Shown here in pieces: positions 40,905-49,184 of a stretch of 64,000 nucleotides of DNA. A program made the position numbers and the translations under genes. Location of the stretch: contig NZ_CP107772.1 of the NCBI RefSeq assembly GCF_036345155.1, forward strand, positions 8,866,001-8,930,000. Reading direction: 5' to 3'. Positions within the stretch are counted from its first letter, which is position 1. Each line of letters starts with the position of its first letter. The notes under the pieces are model-generated. The model was not told where the DNA came from. It did not search any database and saw only the letters and a list, made by a program, of their open reading frames with translations. This stretch comes from Streptomyces sp. NBC_00582 (GTDB lineage Bacteria; Actinomycetota; Actinomycetes; Streptomycetales; Streptomycetaceae).

Positions 40905-41975
40905 TCAGACCGCCGTGTGGTGGGCCAGTGCCCGATGGGGATCGGTTTCGCCCGGTACCGGTGCCGGGTCCGCGTGGACCAGGGCCGCGGTGAGGCGGGG
41001 GACGGCGTGCAGCAGGGCGTGTTCCGCGTGGACGGCGATCGTGTGCGCCTGACGTACCGTCGCCTCGCCGTCAACGACGACCGCCACCTCCGCCCGCAGC
41101 CGGTGCCCGATCCAGCGCAGCCGCAACTCGCCCACTCCGCGCACCCCTTCGACCGCCAGCAGGGTCCGCTCGGCCCGGTCGACCAGCGCCGGGTCGACGG
41201 CGTCCAGCACCCGCCGGAACACCTCCCGCGCCGCGTCCCGCAGCACCAGCGCGATCGCCGCCGTGATCGCGAGCCCCACCACCGGGTCGGCGAGCCGCCA
41301 CCCCAGCGCCGAGCCGCCCGCGCCGAGCAGCACGGCCAGGGAGGTGAATCCGTCGGTGCGCGCGTGCAGCCCGTCCGCGACCAGCGCCGCCGAGCCGATC
41401 GAGCGGCCGACGCGGATGCGGTACCGGGCCACCCCCTCGTTCCCCGCGAAGCCGACCAGCGCGGCCACCGCGACCGCGCCGACATGCTCGATCGGCCGGG
41501 GGTCGAGCAGCCGCTCGATCGCCGTCCATCCGGCGAAGGCCGCCGACGCGGCGATGGTCAGCACGATCGCGAGACCCGCCAGGTCCTCCGCACGGCCGTA
41601 GCCGTACGTGAAGCGGCGGGTGGCGGCACGCCGGCCCACCACGAAGGCGATGCCCAGCGGTACGGCGGTCAGCGCGTCCGCGGCGTTGTGCACCGTGTCG
41701 CCGAGCAGCGCCACCGACCCCGAGACCGCCACCACGACCGCCTGGGCGACCGCCGTGAAGCCCAGCACCGCCAGCGAGACCCACAGCGCGCGCATGCCCC
41801 GGGCCGAGGACTCCAGGGCCCCGTCGAGCTTGTCGGCGGTCTCGTGCGAGTGGGGCGTGAGGAGATGGGAGAGCCGGTGGCGGAGGCGGGACGCCGCGGG
41901 GGAGTGGTGCGGGTGCGGGTGCTCGTGCGCGTGTCCGTGGTGATGCTCGTGCCCGTGGTCGTGCTGCTCGCTCAC
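40905..41975 (-). CDS. Cation diffusion facilitator, zinc-type
   Basis: This is a 356-aa CDF transporter. Residues 1-30 are an exceptional histidine-rich metal-binding tail (HDHGHEHHHGHAHEHPHPHH). Six transmembrane segments follow, with the metal-site pairs in HNAADALTAVPLG (HxxxD) and DGLHARTDGFTS (DxxxD-like with His). The C-terminal cytoplasmic domain starts near VDPALVDRAERTLLAVEGVRGVGELRLRWIGHRLRAEV. It exports Zn2+, Co2+ or similar in exchange for protons. GTG 41975 follows GGAAGGG. It is divergent from the ArsR-type repressor at 42037. Confidence 0.93.
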   Translation of the reverse strand: MSEQHDHGHEHHHGHAHEHPHPHHSPAASRLRHRLSHLLTPHSHETADKLDGALESSARGMRALWVSLAVLGFTAVAQAVVVAVSGSVALLGDTVHNAADALTAVPLGIAFVVGRRAATRRFTYGYGRAEDLAGLAIVLTIAASAAFAGWTAIERLLDPRPIEHVGAVAVAALVGFAGNEGVARYRIRVGRSIGSAALVADGLHARTDGFTSLAVLLGAGGSALGWRLADPVVGLAITAAIALVLRDAAREVFRRVLDAVDPALVDRAERTLLAVEGVRGVGELRLRWIGHRLRAEVAVVVDGEATVRQAHTIAVHAEHALLHAVPRLTAALVHADPAPVPGETDPHRALAHHTAV

Positions 41976-42024
41976 GTCGGTCCCTTCCGCTGCGCCGGGG
42001 GTGGACGCGCTCCACCCACCTCGC

Positions 42025-42046
42025 CATTATGTGCGTATGAGCGCAC
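42025..42046 (+). promoter_or_regulatory. ArsR promoter and overlapping operator
   Basis: CATTAT at 42025-42030 ends 6 nt before the ATG at 42037. GTGCG at 42031-42035 and CGCAC at 42042-42046 form an inverted repeat across the start codon. Repressor binding there would block its own transcript and the nearby CDF promoter. Confidence 0.45.
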
Positions 42047-42396
42047 GCATGCACCTATCACCTGCATACCATGCGCATCCGCGCACCCCCGGCGAGGAAC
42101 AGCTCGCGCTCGCCGCCGAACTGCTCGCCCTGCTCGGCGACCGCACCCGGCTCGCCCTGCTGCACGCCCTGACCTCGGGCGAGGCCGACGTGACCACGCT
42201 GACGGAGGTGTGCGGGGCGGCCCGGCCGGCGGTCAGCCAGCATCTGGCCCGGCTACGGCTGTCCGGTCTCGTGCACACCCGTAAGGAGGGCCGCCGGGTG
42301 ATCTACTCGCTCTCCGACGGCCATCTGCGCCGCCTGGTCGACGAGGCGCTGAACGTGGCCGACCACCGCCTCGGCGACAAGCCGGTGCACGACTGA
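42037..42396 (+). CDS. ArsR/SmtB-family metal-responsive repressor
   Basis: This is a 119-aa winged-helix repressor. The core ELLALLGDRTRLALLHALTSGEADVTTLTEVCGAARPAVSQHLARLRLSGLVHTRKEGRRVIYSLSD covers residues ~25-95. The N-terminus has His5-x5-His (MHLSPAYHAHP) and the C-terminus DHRLGDKPVHD with His residues, possible metal ligands as in NmtR/KmtR-type sensors. It is divergent from the His-rich CDF exporter. Metal-dependent derepression of export is the clear inference. Confidence 0.92.
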   Translation: MSARMHLSPAYHAHPRTPGEEQLALAAELLALLGDRTRLALLHALTSGEADVTTLTEVCGAARPAVSQHLARLRLSGLVHTRKEGRRVIYSLSDGHLRRLVDEALNVADHRLGDKPVHD

Positions 42397-42405
42397 CAGC
42401 GGCGC

Positions 42406-43617
42406 TCAGTAGTGCTCGGCGGTCCCGAGGTACTGCTCGGCGAAGGCCGCGGCGGCCACCGGCGAGGTGAACAGCCGCCGCAACCGGGCGAACGTCGTGC
42501 CCGCCCGGAACGGGTCCTCGGCGGCCGTCCCGTGGTAGACCTCCGACAGCCACTGGGAGAACTCCTGGTAGTCCCACACCCGCCGCAGACACGCCTCCGA
42601 GTAGCCGTCGAGACCGTCCCCGTCCCCGCCGTCGAGATACGCCACCAGCGCGTCGCCCAGCAGGAACGCGTCGTGCAACGCGAGGTTCATGCCCTTCGCG
42701 GCGATCGGCGCGACCAGGTGGGCCGCGTCACCGGCCAGGAAGAGCCGCCCGTACGTCATCGGCTCGACCACGTAGTCGTGCATGTCGAGCACCCGCTTCT
42801 CGACCAGCGGGCCCTCGGTGAGCGGCTGCGCGTCGGTGCCGCCCGCGAGCCGCGCGTGCAGCTCGGACCAGATCCGCTCGTCGGGCCAGTTCTGCGGGTC
42901 GTCACCCGGCGGGCACTGGAGGTAGTAGCGGGTGACCTCGGGGCTGCGGGCCATGTGCCCGGCGAACCCGTTCTGGTGCACCCCGAACAGCACGCAGTCG
43001 GAGGACGGCGGCGCCTCGGCGAGCAGCGCCAGCCAGCCGATGCCGTAGTCGTGGCGGGCGATCCGCGCGTGCCCCGCCGGCATCGCGGCCCTGCTGACCC
43101 CGCGCGCCCCGTCGGCGCCGACCACGAAGTCACAGGCGAACATCCGCCGTTCACCGCTCTCCTCGCAGGTGTACGACACGGAAGGGTGCCCGGTGTCCAG
43201 GTCGTGCAGCGTGACGTCCCGCACCGAGAACCGGGCGTCCCCGCCCCGTACGTCGACGTACTCGCGGACCAGGTCGGTCACCAGCAACGGCTGCGGATAC
43301 ACCCAGTGGTGGCGACCCGTCAGATCGCCGTAGGAGAACCGGTACCGCTCGCCGCCGAAGCGGAACTCGCAGGCGGTGTGGCGCTGGGCGCGCGCCAGCA
43401 GGTAGTCGGCCAGGCCCCGTCGGCGCAGACCGTCGACGGCCCACTCCTCGATGACGCCGGCCCGCGGCCGCCGCTCGATGAACGCACGGCTCTCCGTCTC
43501 CAGGACGACGCAGTCGACGGACGCGGCCCGCAGGATGTTCCCGACCGTGAGCCCCGCGGGGCCCGCGCCGACGATGACGACCTGAGTGCGCTGGAAGGAA
43601 GGGGAGTTGGTGGTCAC
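42406..43617 (-). CDS. pobA: 4-Hydroxybenzoate 3-monooxygenase (PobA-like)
   Basis: This is a 403-aa FAD-dependent aromatic hydroxylase that makes protocatechuate from 4-hydroxybenzoate with NAD(P)H and O2. The N-terminal FAD motif VVIVGAGPAGLTVGNIL, RPRAGVIEEWAVDGLRRRG, the DG motif FVVGADGARGVSRAAM and GRLFLAGDAAHLVAPIAAKGMNLALHD are intact. Overall length and spacing match PobA. It follows the FGE gene by 7 bp on the same strand and may be cotranscribed, although the functional link is unclear. No protocatechuate pathway genes lie in the window. GTG 43617 is the start. Confidence 0.9.
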   Translation of the reverse strand: MTTNSPSFQRTQVVIVGAGPAGLTVGNILRAASVDCVVLETESRAFIERRPRAGVIEEWAVDGLRRRGLADYLLARAQRHTACEFRFGGERYRFSYGDLTGRHHWVYPQPLLVTDLVREYVDVRGGDARFSVRDVTLHDLDTGHPSVSYTCEESGERRMFACDFVVGADGARGVSRAAMPAGHARIARHDYGIGWLALLAEAPPSSDCVLFGVHQNGFAGHMARSPEVTRYYLQCPPGDDPQNWPDERIWSELHARLAGGTDAQPLTEGPLVEKRVLDMHDYVVEPMTYGRLFLAGDAAHLVAPIAAKGMNLALHDAFLLGDALVAYLDGGDGDGLDGYSEACLRRVWDYQEFSQWLSEVYHGTAAEDPFRAGTTFARLRRLFTSPVAAAAFAEQYLGTAEHY

Positions 43618-43624
43618 CCCGCCA

Positions 43625-44584
43625 TTATCGGCCGGGGCCGGCCGCGCCGTTGACGTCCTGGACGCAGCGGAAACCCGCGTGTCCGCTGGAGCTGTCAGGG
43701 GTGTTGGCGCTGCGGGCGGCCACGCGGTAGCGGTTGCAGTAGGAGGCGTGGCACAGGTGCGAGCCGCCCCGGATCACCTTCTCCGCGCTGTGCGAGGACC
43801 AGGCGTCGGCACACCACTCCCAGACGTTTCCCGACACGTTGTACAGCCCGAATCCGTTCGGCGCGAACGCGTCGACGGGGGCGGTCGCGCGATATCCGTC
43901 GGCCGCGGTGTTCCTCGTCGGGAAGGTGCCCCGCCAGATGTTGCAGCGGAACTCCCCGCCGGGATCCAGCTCGTCGCCCCACGGGTACCGTTTCCGCTCC
44001 AGACCGCCCCGGGCCGCGTACTCCCACTCCGCCTCGGTGGGCAGCCGCCCGCCCGCCCAGGCGGCGTAGGCGCCCGCGTCGAACCACGACACGTGCACCA
44101 CCGGATGGTCTCCCCGCCCCTCCAGGGAGCTGCCGGGCCCCTCCGGCCGGTTCCAGGCCGCCCCGGGGACCGCGCACCACCAGGGGGTCCGCTCGGGGCG
44201 CGGCGCGTCACGGCGCAGCGCGCCCGGCAGGAACCCCGCGAACACGTACGACCAGCCGAGCCGCTCCGCGTCCGTCACATGCCCGGTGTCCGCGACGAAC
44301 TCGGCGAACCGGTCGTTGTCGACGGCGTACGCGTCGATCCGGAAGGGCGCCACCCGCACGGCCCGCACGGGCCCCTCCCCGTCCGCCGGAAAGCCCTCCG
44401 AGTCCTCCGCGCCCATCAGGAACTCACCGCCGGCCAGCTCCACCATGCCGTCCACGACGGCATGGGGCGAGGGCAGGGGCTGTGGACGCGCGGGCTCGGC
44501 GGAGCCGCCGCCGGAGGGCATGCAGCAGCGGGCGGGGGCGGCGGACGTGTCCCCGTTCTCGGGCGCGGGAGCGTTCTCGGACAT
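43625..44584 (-). CDS. Formylglycine-generating enzyme (SUMF1-like)
   Basis: This is a 319-aa copper-dependent oxidase that converts a sulfatase active-site Cys to formylglycine. The FGE-sulfatase fold runs from MVELAGGEFLMGAEDSEGFPADGEGP to the end. The catalytic Cys pair of true FGEs is present in CHASYCNRYRVAARS (Cys278 and Cys283, the same spacing as in known FGEs). LPTEAEWEYAARGG and YNVSGNVWEWCAD are family hallmarks. The N-terminal ~45 residues are low-complexity and include CCMPSGGG. No type I sulfatase is encoded in this window, so its client is elsewhere. It is upstream of pobA by 7 bp. Confidence 0.93.
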   Translation of the reverse strand: MSENAPAPENGDTSAAPARCCMPSGGGSAEPARPQPLPSPHAVVDGMVELAGGEFLMGAEDSEGFPADGEGPVRAVRVAPFRIDAYAVDNDRFAEFVADTGHVTDAERLGWSYVFAGFLPGALRRDAPRPERTPWWCAVPGAAWNRPEGPGSSLEGRGDHPVVHVSWFDAGAYAAWAGGRLPTEAEWEYAARGGLERKRYPWGDELDPGGEFRCNIWRGTFPTRNTAADGYRATAPVDAFAPNGFGLYNVSGNVWEWCADAWSSHSAEKVIRGGSHLCHASYCNRYRVAARSANTPDSSSGHAGFRCVQDVNGAAGPGR

Positions 44585-44639
44585 ACGAACGCCCAGCATG
44601 CCCGGCGAACCTGTGGGCCCGAGCGGCCCCGGGCCGGCG

Positions 44640-45047
44640 TCAGCCGAGGCGCGGGATCTCGATCGCCGGGCAGCGGTCCATCACCATCTCCAGGCCCGCC
44701 GCGCGGGTCCGCTCATAGGCCGCCTCGTCGACGACGTCGAGCTGGAACCACACCGCCTTCGCCCCCTTGGCGACCGCCTCGTCCGCGACGGCGCCGGCGA
44801 GCTCGCTGTTGACGAAGACATCGACGACGTCCACGGGGAAGGGGATCTCCGCGAGCGAGGCGTAGCCCTGCTCCCCGTGCACCGTCTCGGCCTTCGGATG
44901 GACCGGCACGACCCGCTTGCCGTAGCGCTTCAGCACCTCGGCGACGCCGTACGCGGCTCGCCCGCGGTTCGTCGACAGCCCCACCACGGCCCAGGTGTCC
45001 CCGAGTCCGGTGAGGATCTTGCGGATCGTCGCGTCGTCGCCGTACAC
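44640..45047 (-). CDS. CoA-binding domain protein (YccU-like)
   Basis: This is a 135-aa Rossmann-type CoA-binding protein. The motif WAVVGLSTNRGRAAYGVAEVLKRYGKRVVPVHPKAETVHGE is the CoA-binding half, and AVWFQLDVVDEAAYERTRAAGLEMVMDRCPAIEIPRL is the conserved C-terminus with its invariant Cys. The function is unknown, and possible roles in CoA-dependent regulation are speculative. GTG 45047 has AGGAGG 6-7 nt upstream. Confidence 0.88.
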   Translation of the reverse strand: MYGDDATIRKILTGLGDTWAVVGLSTNRGRAAYGVAEVLKRYGKRVVPVHPKAETVHGEQGYASLAEIPFPVDVVDVFVNSELAGAVADEAVAKGAKAVWFQLDVVDEAAYERTRAAGLEMVMDRCPAIEIPRLG

Positions 45048-45162
45048 CGTCGGCCTCCTGTGGCATGTCGGACAGCACCCGTCGAGCCCTACAACACGCC
45101 GCGCCGGGCCCTGATTCCGCCCCCTGCCTGCGAACCGCGGGCCGCGCGCCTAGGCTCGCCTC

Positions 45163-45876
45163 GTGCTGCGCATCACCGACGCCCGAAACGGCGAAGCCGT
45201 CGTCGCCGCCCCCGTCCGCCGTGGTCTGACCCGGGTGCAGGCGCATGCCTCGGGGTACGGCGCGGGCTCGCTCCGTGTCCTGCTCGTCGCCGATGTGCTG
45301 GTGCGCGCGCTGGAACTCGGCGGAACGCCCGTGTGGGCGCTGCTCACCGGCGAGCGCCAGCAGGCGGAGCTGCGGGCCGGCGCCACCGCCCTCGGCATGC
45401 ACCCCTTCGAGGACGGCCAGGATCTGGGCTCCGGAGTGGGCGAGGCGCAGGTCCTGCACGTGGTCGGGGAGGGCGGTCCGGAGCCCGACGGGGTGCGGAT
45501 CGCCGTGGCCCCGGTGGAGGGACCGGTCCCGGCCGACCCCGCCGTGCTGCGCCTCGCGCTCCTCTCCCGGCCCCGCACCGCGCCCGTCCGTCTGGACGCG
45601 GCGGCGGTGGGCGAGGCCGGCGAGACCCTCGTACGCTGGCGGAGAGCCGTCGCCGCCTGGGCACGGCGGCCGTCGCGGCCCGTCCCGGACGAGGTGCGCG
45701 GACGTCTGCGTACCGCCTGGGAGGACGACCTGGACGTACCCGAAGTGCTGAGGGTGCTCGGGTGGGTGGCGGACGCCGGGCCGGAACTGCCGGAGGGCGC
45801 CCGCTTCGAGACGTACGCCTACGCCGACCGCCTCCTCGGCCTCGACCTCACCCGTGACCTGGGAGCCGCACCATGA
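45163..45876 (+). CDS. Cysteinyl-tRNA-synthetase-like protein lacking the catalytic motifs
   Basis: This is a 237-aa protein that, by eye, follows the line of CysRS. The opening LRITDARNGEAVVAAPVRRGLTRVQAHASGYGAGSLRVLLVADVLVRALELGG aligns with the CysRS N-terminus, but the CGPT zinc/ATP region and HIGH are gone, as is KMSKS. The end, TAWEDDLDVPEVLRVLGWV ... RLLGLDL, resembles the CysRS helical DALR-like part. It cannot aminoacylate as written. It overlaps sixA by 4 bp (ATGA), so the two are coupled. GTG 45163 lies 6 nt after TAGGCT, indicating a leaderless mRNA. The role is unknown. Confidence 0.6.
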   Translation: MLRITDARNGEAVVAAPVRRGLTRVQAHASGYGAGSLRVLLVADVLVRALELGGTPVWALLTGERQQAELRAGATALGMHPFEDGQDLGSGVGEAQVLHVVGEGGPEPDGVRIAVAPVEGPVPADPAVLRLALLSRPRTAPVRLDAAAVGEAGETLVRWRRAVAAWARRPSRPVPDEVRGRLRTAWEDDLDVPEVLRVLGWVADAGPELPEGARFETYAYADRLLGLDLTRDLGAAP

Positions 45877-46412
45877 GCGCACCGGACGGACCCGAGCGCA
45901 GGCTGGTGGTGCTCCGGCACGCCAAATCGGACTGGCCGGCCGGCGTCCCCGACCACGAGCGGCCCCTCGCGGCCCGCGGACGCAGGGACGCCCCGGCCGC
46001 GGGCCGCGCCCTCGCCGAGATTGGCGGAGTGCCCGACCTCGCGCTGGTCTCCACCGCCGTCCGCGCCCGCCGGACCTGGGACCTCGCCGCCGCCGAGTGG
46101 GACACCCCGCCCCCGGTCCGTCACGACCCGCGCCTGTACGCGGCCGACGTACCGGACCTGCTGGACGTCGTACGGGAGACCCCCGCCGAGGTGGGGACGC
46201 TGCTGCTCGTCGCCCACAACCCGGGCCTGGAGGAGCTGGTCCTGGAGCTGGCCGGGGACGCCGTCGGTGACGCGCTGGACCGGGTACGGCAGAAGTTCCC
46301 CACGTCGGCGATCGCGGTCCTGGCCTGGCAGGGACCGCACTGGCGCTCCCTGGGCCCGGGCAGTGCGCTGCTGACCTCGCTGCTCGTGCCCCGAGGGGAG
46401 AAGGCGGGCTGA
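45873..46412 (+). CDS. SixA-type phosphohistidine phosphatase (histidine phosphatase family)
   Basis: This is a 179-aa protein. The catalytic RHG-like motif is LVVLRHAKSDWP near residue 12, and the second His is in LLVAHNPGLEEL. The size and RHAKS signature match SixA, which removes phosphate from histidine-phosphotransfer proteins; small members also act on other substrates. ATG 45873 overlaps the upstream stop codon in ATGA. It ends 32 bp before the yigZ-like gene. Confidence 0.88.
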   Translation: MSAPDGPERRLVVLRHAKSDWPAGVPDHERPLAARGRRDAPAAGRALAEIGGVPDLALVSTAVRARRTWDLAAAEWDTPPPVRHDPRLYAADVPDLLDVVRETPAEVGTLLLVAHNPGLEELVLELAGDAVGDALDRVRQKFPTSAIAVLAWQGPHWRSLGPGSALLTSLLVPRGEKAG

Positions 46413-46444
46413 GCGGGTCCTCGGGGAGCGCATAGGGTGGCCGG

Positions 46445-47071
46445 ATGCAGGACGAGTACCGCACGGTCGCCCGGGAGGGCGTGCACGAGACCGAGGTCAA
46501 CCGCTCCCGCTTCCTGTGCGCCCTCGCTCCGGCGGCGACCGAGCGGGAGGCCCAGGAGTTCATCGCGTCCGTGCGCAAGGAGCACGCCGACGCCACCCAC
46601 AACTGCTGGGCCTACGTCATCGGCGCCGACGCCGCCGTCCAGAAGGCGAGCGACGACGGCGAACCCGGCGGCACCGCGGGCGTCCCGATGCTCCAGATGC
46701 TGCTGCGGCGTGACATGCGGTACGTCGTCGCCGTCGTCACCCGCTACTACGGCGGCGTCAAGCTCGGCGCCGGGGGCCTGATCCGGGCCTACGGCGGTGC
46801 GGTCGGCGAGGCGCTCGACGCCCTCGGCACCCTCACCCGCCGCCGCTTCCGCCTCGCCACCGTCACCGTCGACCACCAGCGCGCGGGCAAGGTCCAGAAC
46901 GACCTGCGCGCCACCGGCCGCGAGGTCCGGGACGTCCGCTACGGCGAGGCCGTCACGATCGAGATCGGCCTCCCGGACGCCGACGTGGACGCCTTCCGTG
47001 CCTGGCTCGCCGACACGACGGCCGGGACGGCGCTGCTGGAGCTGGGCGGCGAGGCGTACGGGGACGCCTGA
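46445..47071 (+). CDS. YigZ/IMPACT-family protein
   Basis: This is a 208-aa protein of the UPF0029/IMPACT family. The core KASDDGEPGGTAGVPMLQMLLRRDMRYVVAVVTRYYGGVKLGAGGLIRAYGGA lies at ~60-120, followed by a ferredoxin-like C-terminal domain (DVRYGEAVTIEIGLPDADVDAFRAWLA). In eukaryotes IMPACT controls Gcn2; the bacterial role is unknown but may touch translation. ATG 46445 is 6 nt from TAGGGT, a leaderless start. Confidence 0.92.
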   Translation: MQDEYRTVAREGVHETEVNRSRFLCALAPAATEREAQEFIASVRKEHADATHNCWAYVIGADAAVQKASDDGEPGGTAGVPMLQMLLRRDMRYVVAVVTRYYGGVKLGAGGLIRAYGGAVGEALDALGTLTRRRFRLATVTVDHQRAGKVQNDLRATGREVRDVRYGEAVTIEIGLPDADVDAFRAWLADTTAGTALLELGGEAYGDA

Positions 47072-47080
47072 CGGCTCCGC

Positions 47081-47821
47081 CTAGGCGGGGAGCCGGTAGA
47101 CCGACACATGGGAGCGGGACTCGGCGGTGAACTCGGCCCCCGACCAGTCCGCGTGCCGGCTCTCGCGCTCGAACCCGGCCAGCTCGGCCATGAGGTCGAG
47201 CTCGGCGGGCCAGACGTAGCGGTGCGGGCTGCGCTCCAGCCGGGCCTCGCGGCCCTCCTCGGCGAACGTGAAGTGGTGCGAGACGACGTGCTGGCGCAGC
47301 ACGTCGTAGGTGTCCAGGCCGATGTACCCGGGCTCGGAGCGCCACACCGTCGCCGGCGTCCCCGGCGGCAGCCTGCGCAGTTCGGGCACCCACAGCTCGA
47401 TCACGAACCGCCCGCCGGGCGCCAGATGCCGGGCGGCGTTGCGGAAGCACGCGACCTGCTCTTCTTGCGTGAGCAGGTTGGAGATCGTGTTGAAGACCAG
47501 ATAGACGAGCGCGTACGTGCCCGGCGCCCGGGCTGTCGCCATGTCGCCGACGATCACGGGGATCGATGTTTCGTCCGCCTTCGTCCGCAACTGCTCGATC
47601 ATCGGGCGGGACAGCTCGATGCCGGTCACCGGCACCCCGCGCGCGGCGAGCGGGACGGCCACCCGCCCGGTGCCGATCGCGAACTCCAGCGCCGCCCCGC
47701 CGTCCGCGAGCGCGGCCAGCCGGTCCACGGCCGGCCCGAGCACCTCGGGCGCGAACATCCCGGTGCCGGGGGTGTCGTAGCGGCGTGCGGTGTCCGCGTC
47801 CCAGATCTGCTCCTGATCCAT
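47081..47821 (-). CDS. Class I SAM-dependent methyltransferase
   Basis: This is a 246-aa methyltransferase. The SAM motif I is ALEFAIGTGRVAVPLAARGV, with motif II-type VTGIELSRPMIEQLRTK and VIVGDMATARAPGTYALVYLVFNTISNL, and VELWVPELRR further on. The N-terminus IWDADTARRYDTPGTGMFAPEVLGP is typical of small-molecule enzymes. The substrate cannot be assigned. It converges on yigZ with 9 bp between stop codons. No regulator is adjacent. Confidence 0.88.
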   Translation of the reverse strand: MDQEQIWDADTARRYDTPGTGMFAPEVLGPAVDRLAALADGGAALEFAIGTGRVAVPLAARGVPVTGIELSRPMIEQLRTKADETSIPVIVGDMATARAPGTYALVYLVFNTISNLLTQEEQVACFRNAARHLAPGGRFVIELWVPELRRLPPGTPATVWRSEPGYIGLDTYDVLRQHVVSHHFTFAEEGREARLERSPHRYVWPAELDLMAELAGFERESRHADWSGAEFTAESRSHVSVYRLPA

Positions 47822-48020
47822 TCCCCCAACGATCGCCAGGGGCAGGGGAGTTGTCCAACGGTTTTGCCGTCGGTCGCGCCATGACCGAGGCAGAGTCGGA
47901 ATGTTTATGGCGATTCACTGTCGTATACGGACAAAAGAGTGCTGTGGGTGAGGGGTCGGGTGCCGAAGGCGTTAGCGTGGTCGGTGTTCACGGTCGGTTT
48001 CTGTACGTCGGAGCGGTTTC

Positions 48021-49184
48021 TTGAGAGTGCTGCACACGTCCGACTGGCATCTCGGCCGGTCGTTCCACCGCGTGAACATGCTGGAGGCCCAGTCCGCGTT
48101 CATCGGCAGCCTCGTCGCGACCGTGCGGGAACGCGCGGTCGACGCGGTGGTCGTGTCGGGGGACGTCTACGACCGCGCGGTGCCGCCGCTCGCCGCCGTC
48201 GAGCTCTTCGACGACGCCCTGCACCGTCTCGCCGACCTCGGGGTGCCGACGGTGATGATCTCCGGCAACCACGACTCGGCCCGCCGGCTCGGCGTCGGCG
48301 CCGGGCTGATCGGGCGGGCCGGCATCCATCTGCGCACCGCCCCCGCCGCGGCCGGCACCCCCGTCATGCTCGCCGACGCCCACGGAGACGTCGCCTTCTA
48401 CGGTCTGCCCTACCTCGAACCCGCCCTGGTGAAGGACGAGTTCGCCGTGGAGAAGGCCGGCCACGAGTCCGTCCTCGCCGCCGCCATGGACCGGGTCCGC
48501 GCCGACCTCGCCACCCGAGCGCCGGGCACCCGGTCCGTCGTCCTCGCCCATGCCTTCGTCACCGGCGGCGAACCGAGCGACAGCGAACGGGACATCACCG
48601 TCGGCGGGGTCGCCTCCGTCCCCGCCGGTGTCTTCGACGGCGTCGACTACGTGGCGCTGGGCCATCTGCACGGCTGCCAGACCCTCACCGAGCGCGTCCG
48701 CTACTCCGGCTCCCCGCTGCCGTACTCCTTCTCCGAGACCGACCACCGCAAGACCATGTGGCTGGTGGACCTCGACGCGGACGGCGCCGTCACCGCGGAG
48801 CGGATCGACTGCCCGGTGCCGCGCGCACTGGCCCGGATCTCCGGCACCCTGGAGGAGCTGCTCGCCGACCCCGCGCTCACCCGGCACGAGGACGCCTGGG
48901 TCGAGGCGACCCTCACCGACGCCGTCCGCCCCGCCGAACCCATGGCCCGGCTCACCGCGCGCTTCCCGCACACCCTCAGCCTCGTCTTCGCCCCCGAGCG
49001 GGCCCCGGACGACCCGGACGTGTCGTACGCCCGGCGCCTCTCCGGCCGCAGCGACCAGGAGATCGCCGAGGACTTCGTCGCCCATGTGCGCGGGGCCGGA
49101 CCCGACGCCCGTGAACGGGATGTGCTGCGGGACGCCTTCGACGCGGTCCGCGCGGACGACGTGGTGCGGGAGGTGGCGCGGTGA
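48021..49184 (+). CDS. sbcD: Exonuclease SbcCD subunit D
   Basis: This is a 387-aa Mre11-type metallophosphoesterase nuclease. Metal motifs are LHTSDWHLGRSF, VVVSGDVYDRAVPP, VMISGNHDSARRL, VLAHAFVTGGEPSD and LGHLHGCQ, all five phosphoesterase motifs. It works with SbcC to cut hairpins and DNA ends. The start is TTG 48021, with GGAG about 7 nt upstream; no better ATG or GTG is near. The stop codon overlaps sbcC by 4 bp. CGTATACG and other AT-rich sequence around 47920 may belong to its promoter. Confidence 0.94.
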   Translation: MRVLHTSDWHLGRSFHRVNMLEAQSAFIGSLVATVRERAVDAVVVSGDVYDRAVPPLAAVELFDDALHRLADLGVPTVMISGNHDSARRLGVGAGLIGRAGIHLRTAPAAAGTPVMLADAHGDVAFYGLPYLEPALVKDEFAVEKAGHESVLAAAMDRVRADLATRAPGTRSVVLAHAFVTGGEPSDSERDITVGGVASVPAGVFDGVDYVALGHLHGCQTLTERVRYSGSPLPYSFSETDHRKTMWLVDLDADGAVTAERIDCPVPRALARISGTLEELLADPALTRHEDAWVEATLTDAVRPAEPMARLTARFPHTLSLVFAPERAPDDPDVSYARRLSGRSDQEIAEDFVAHVRGAGPDARERDVLRDAFDAVRADDVVREVAR

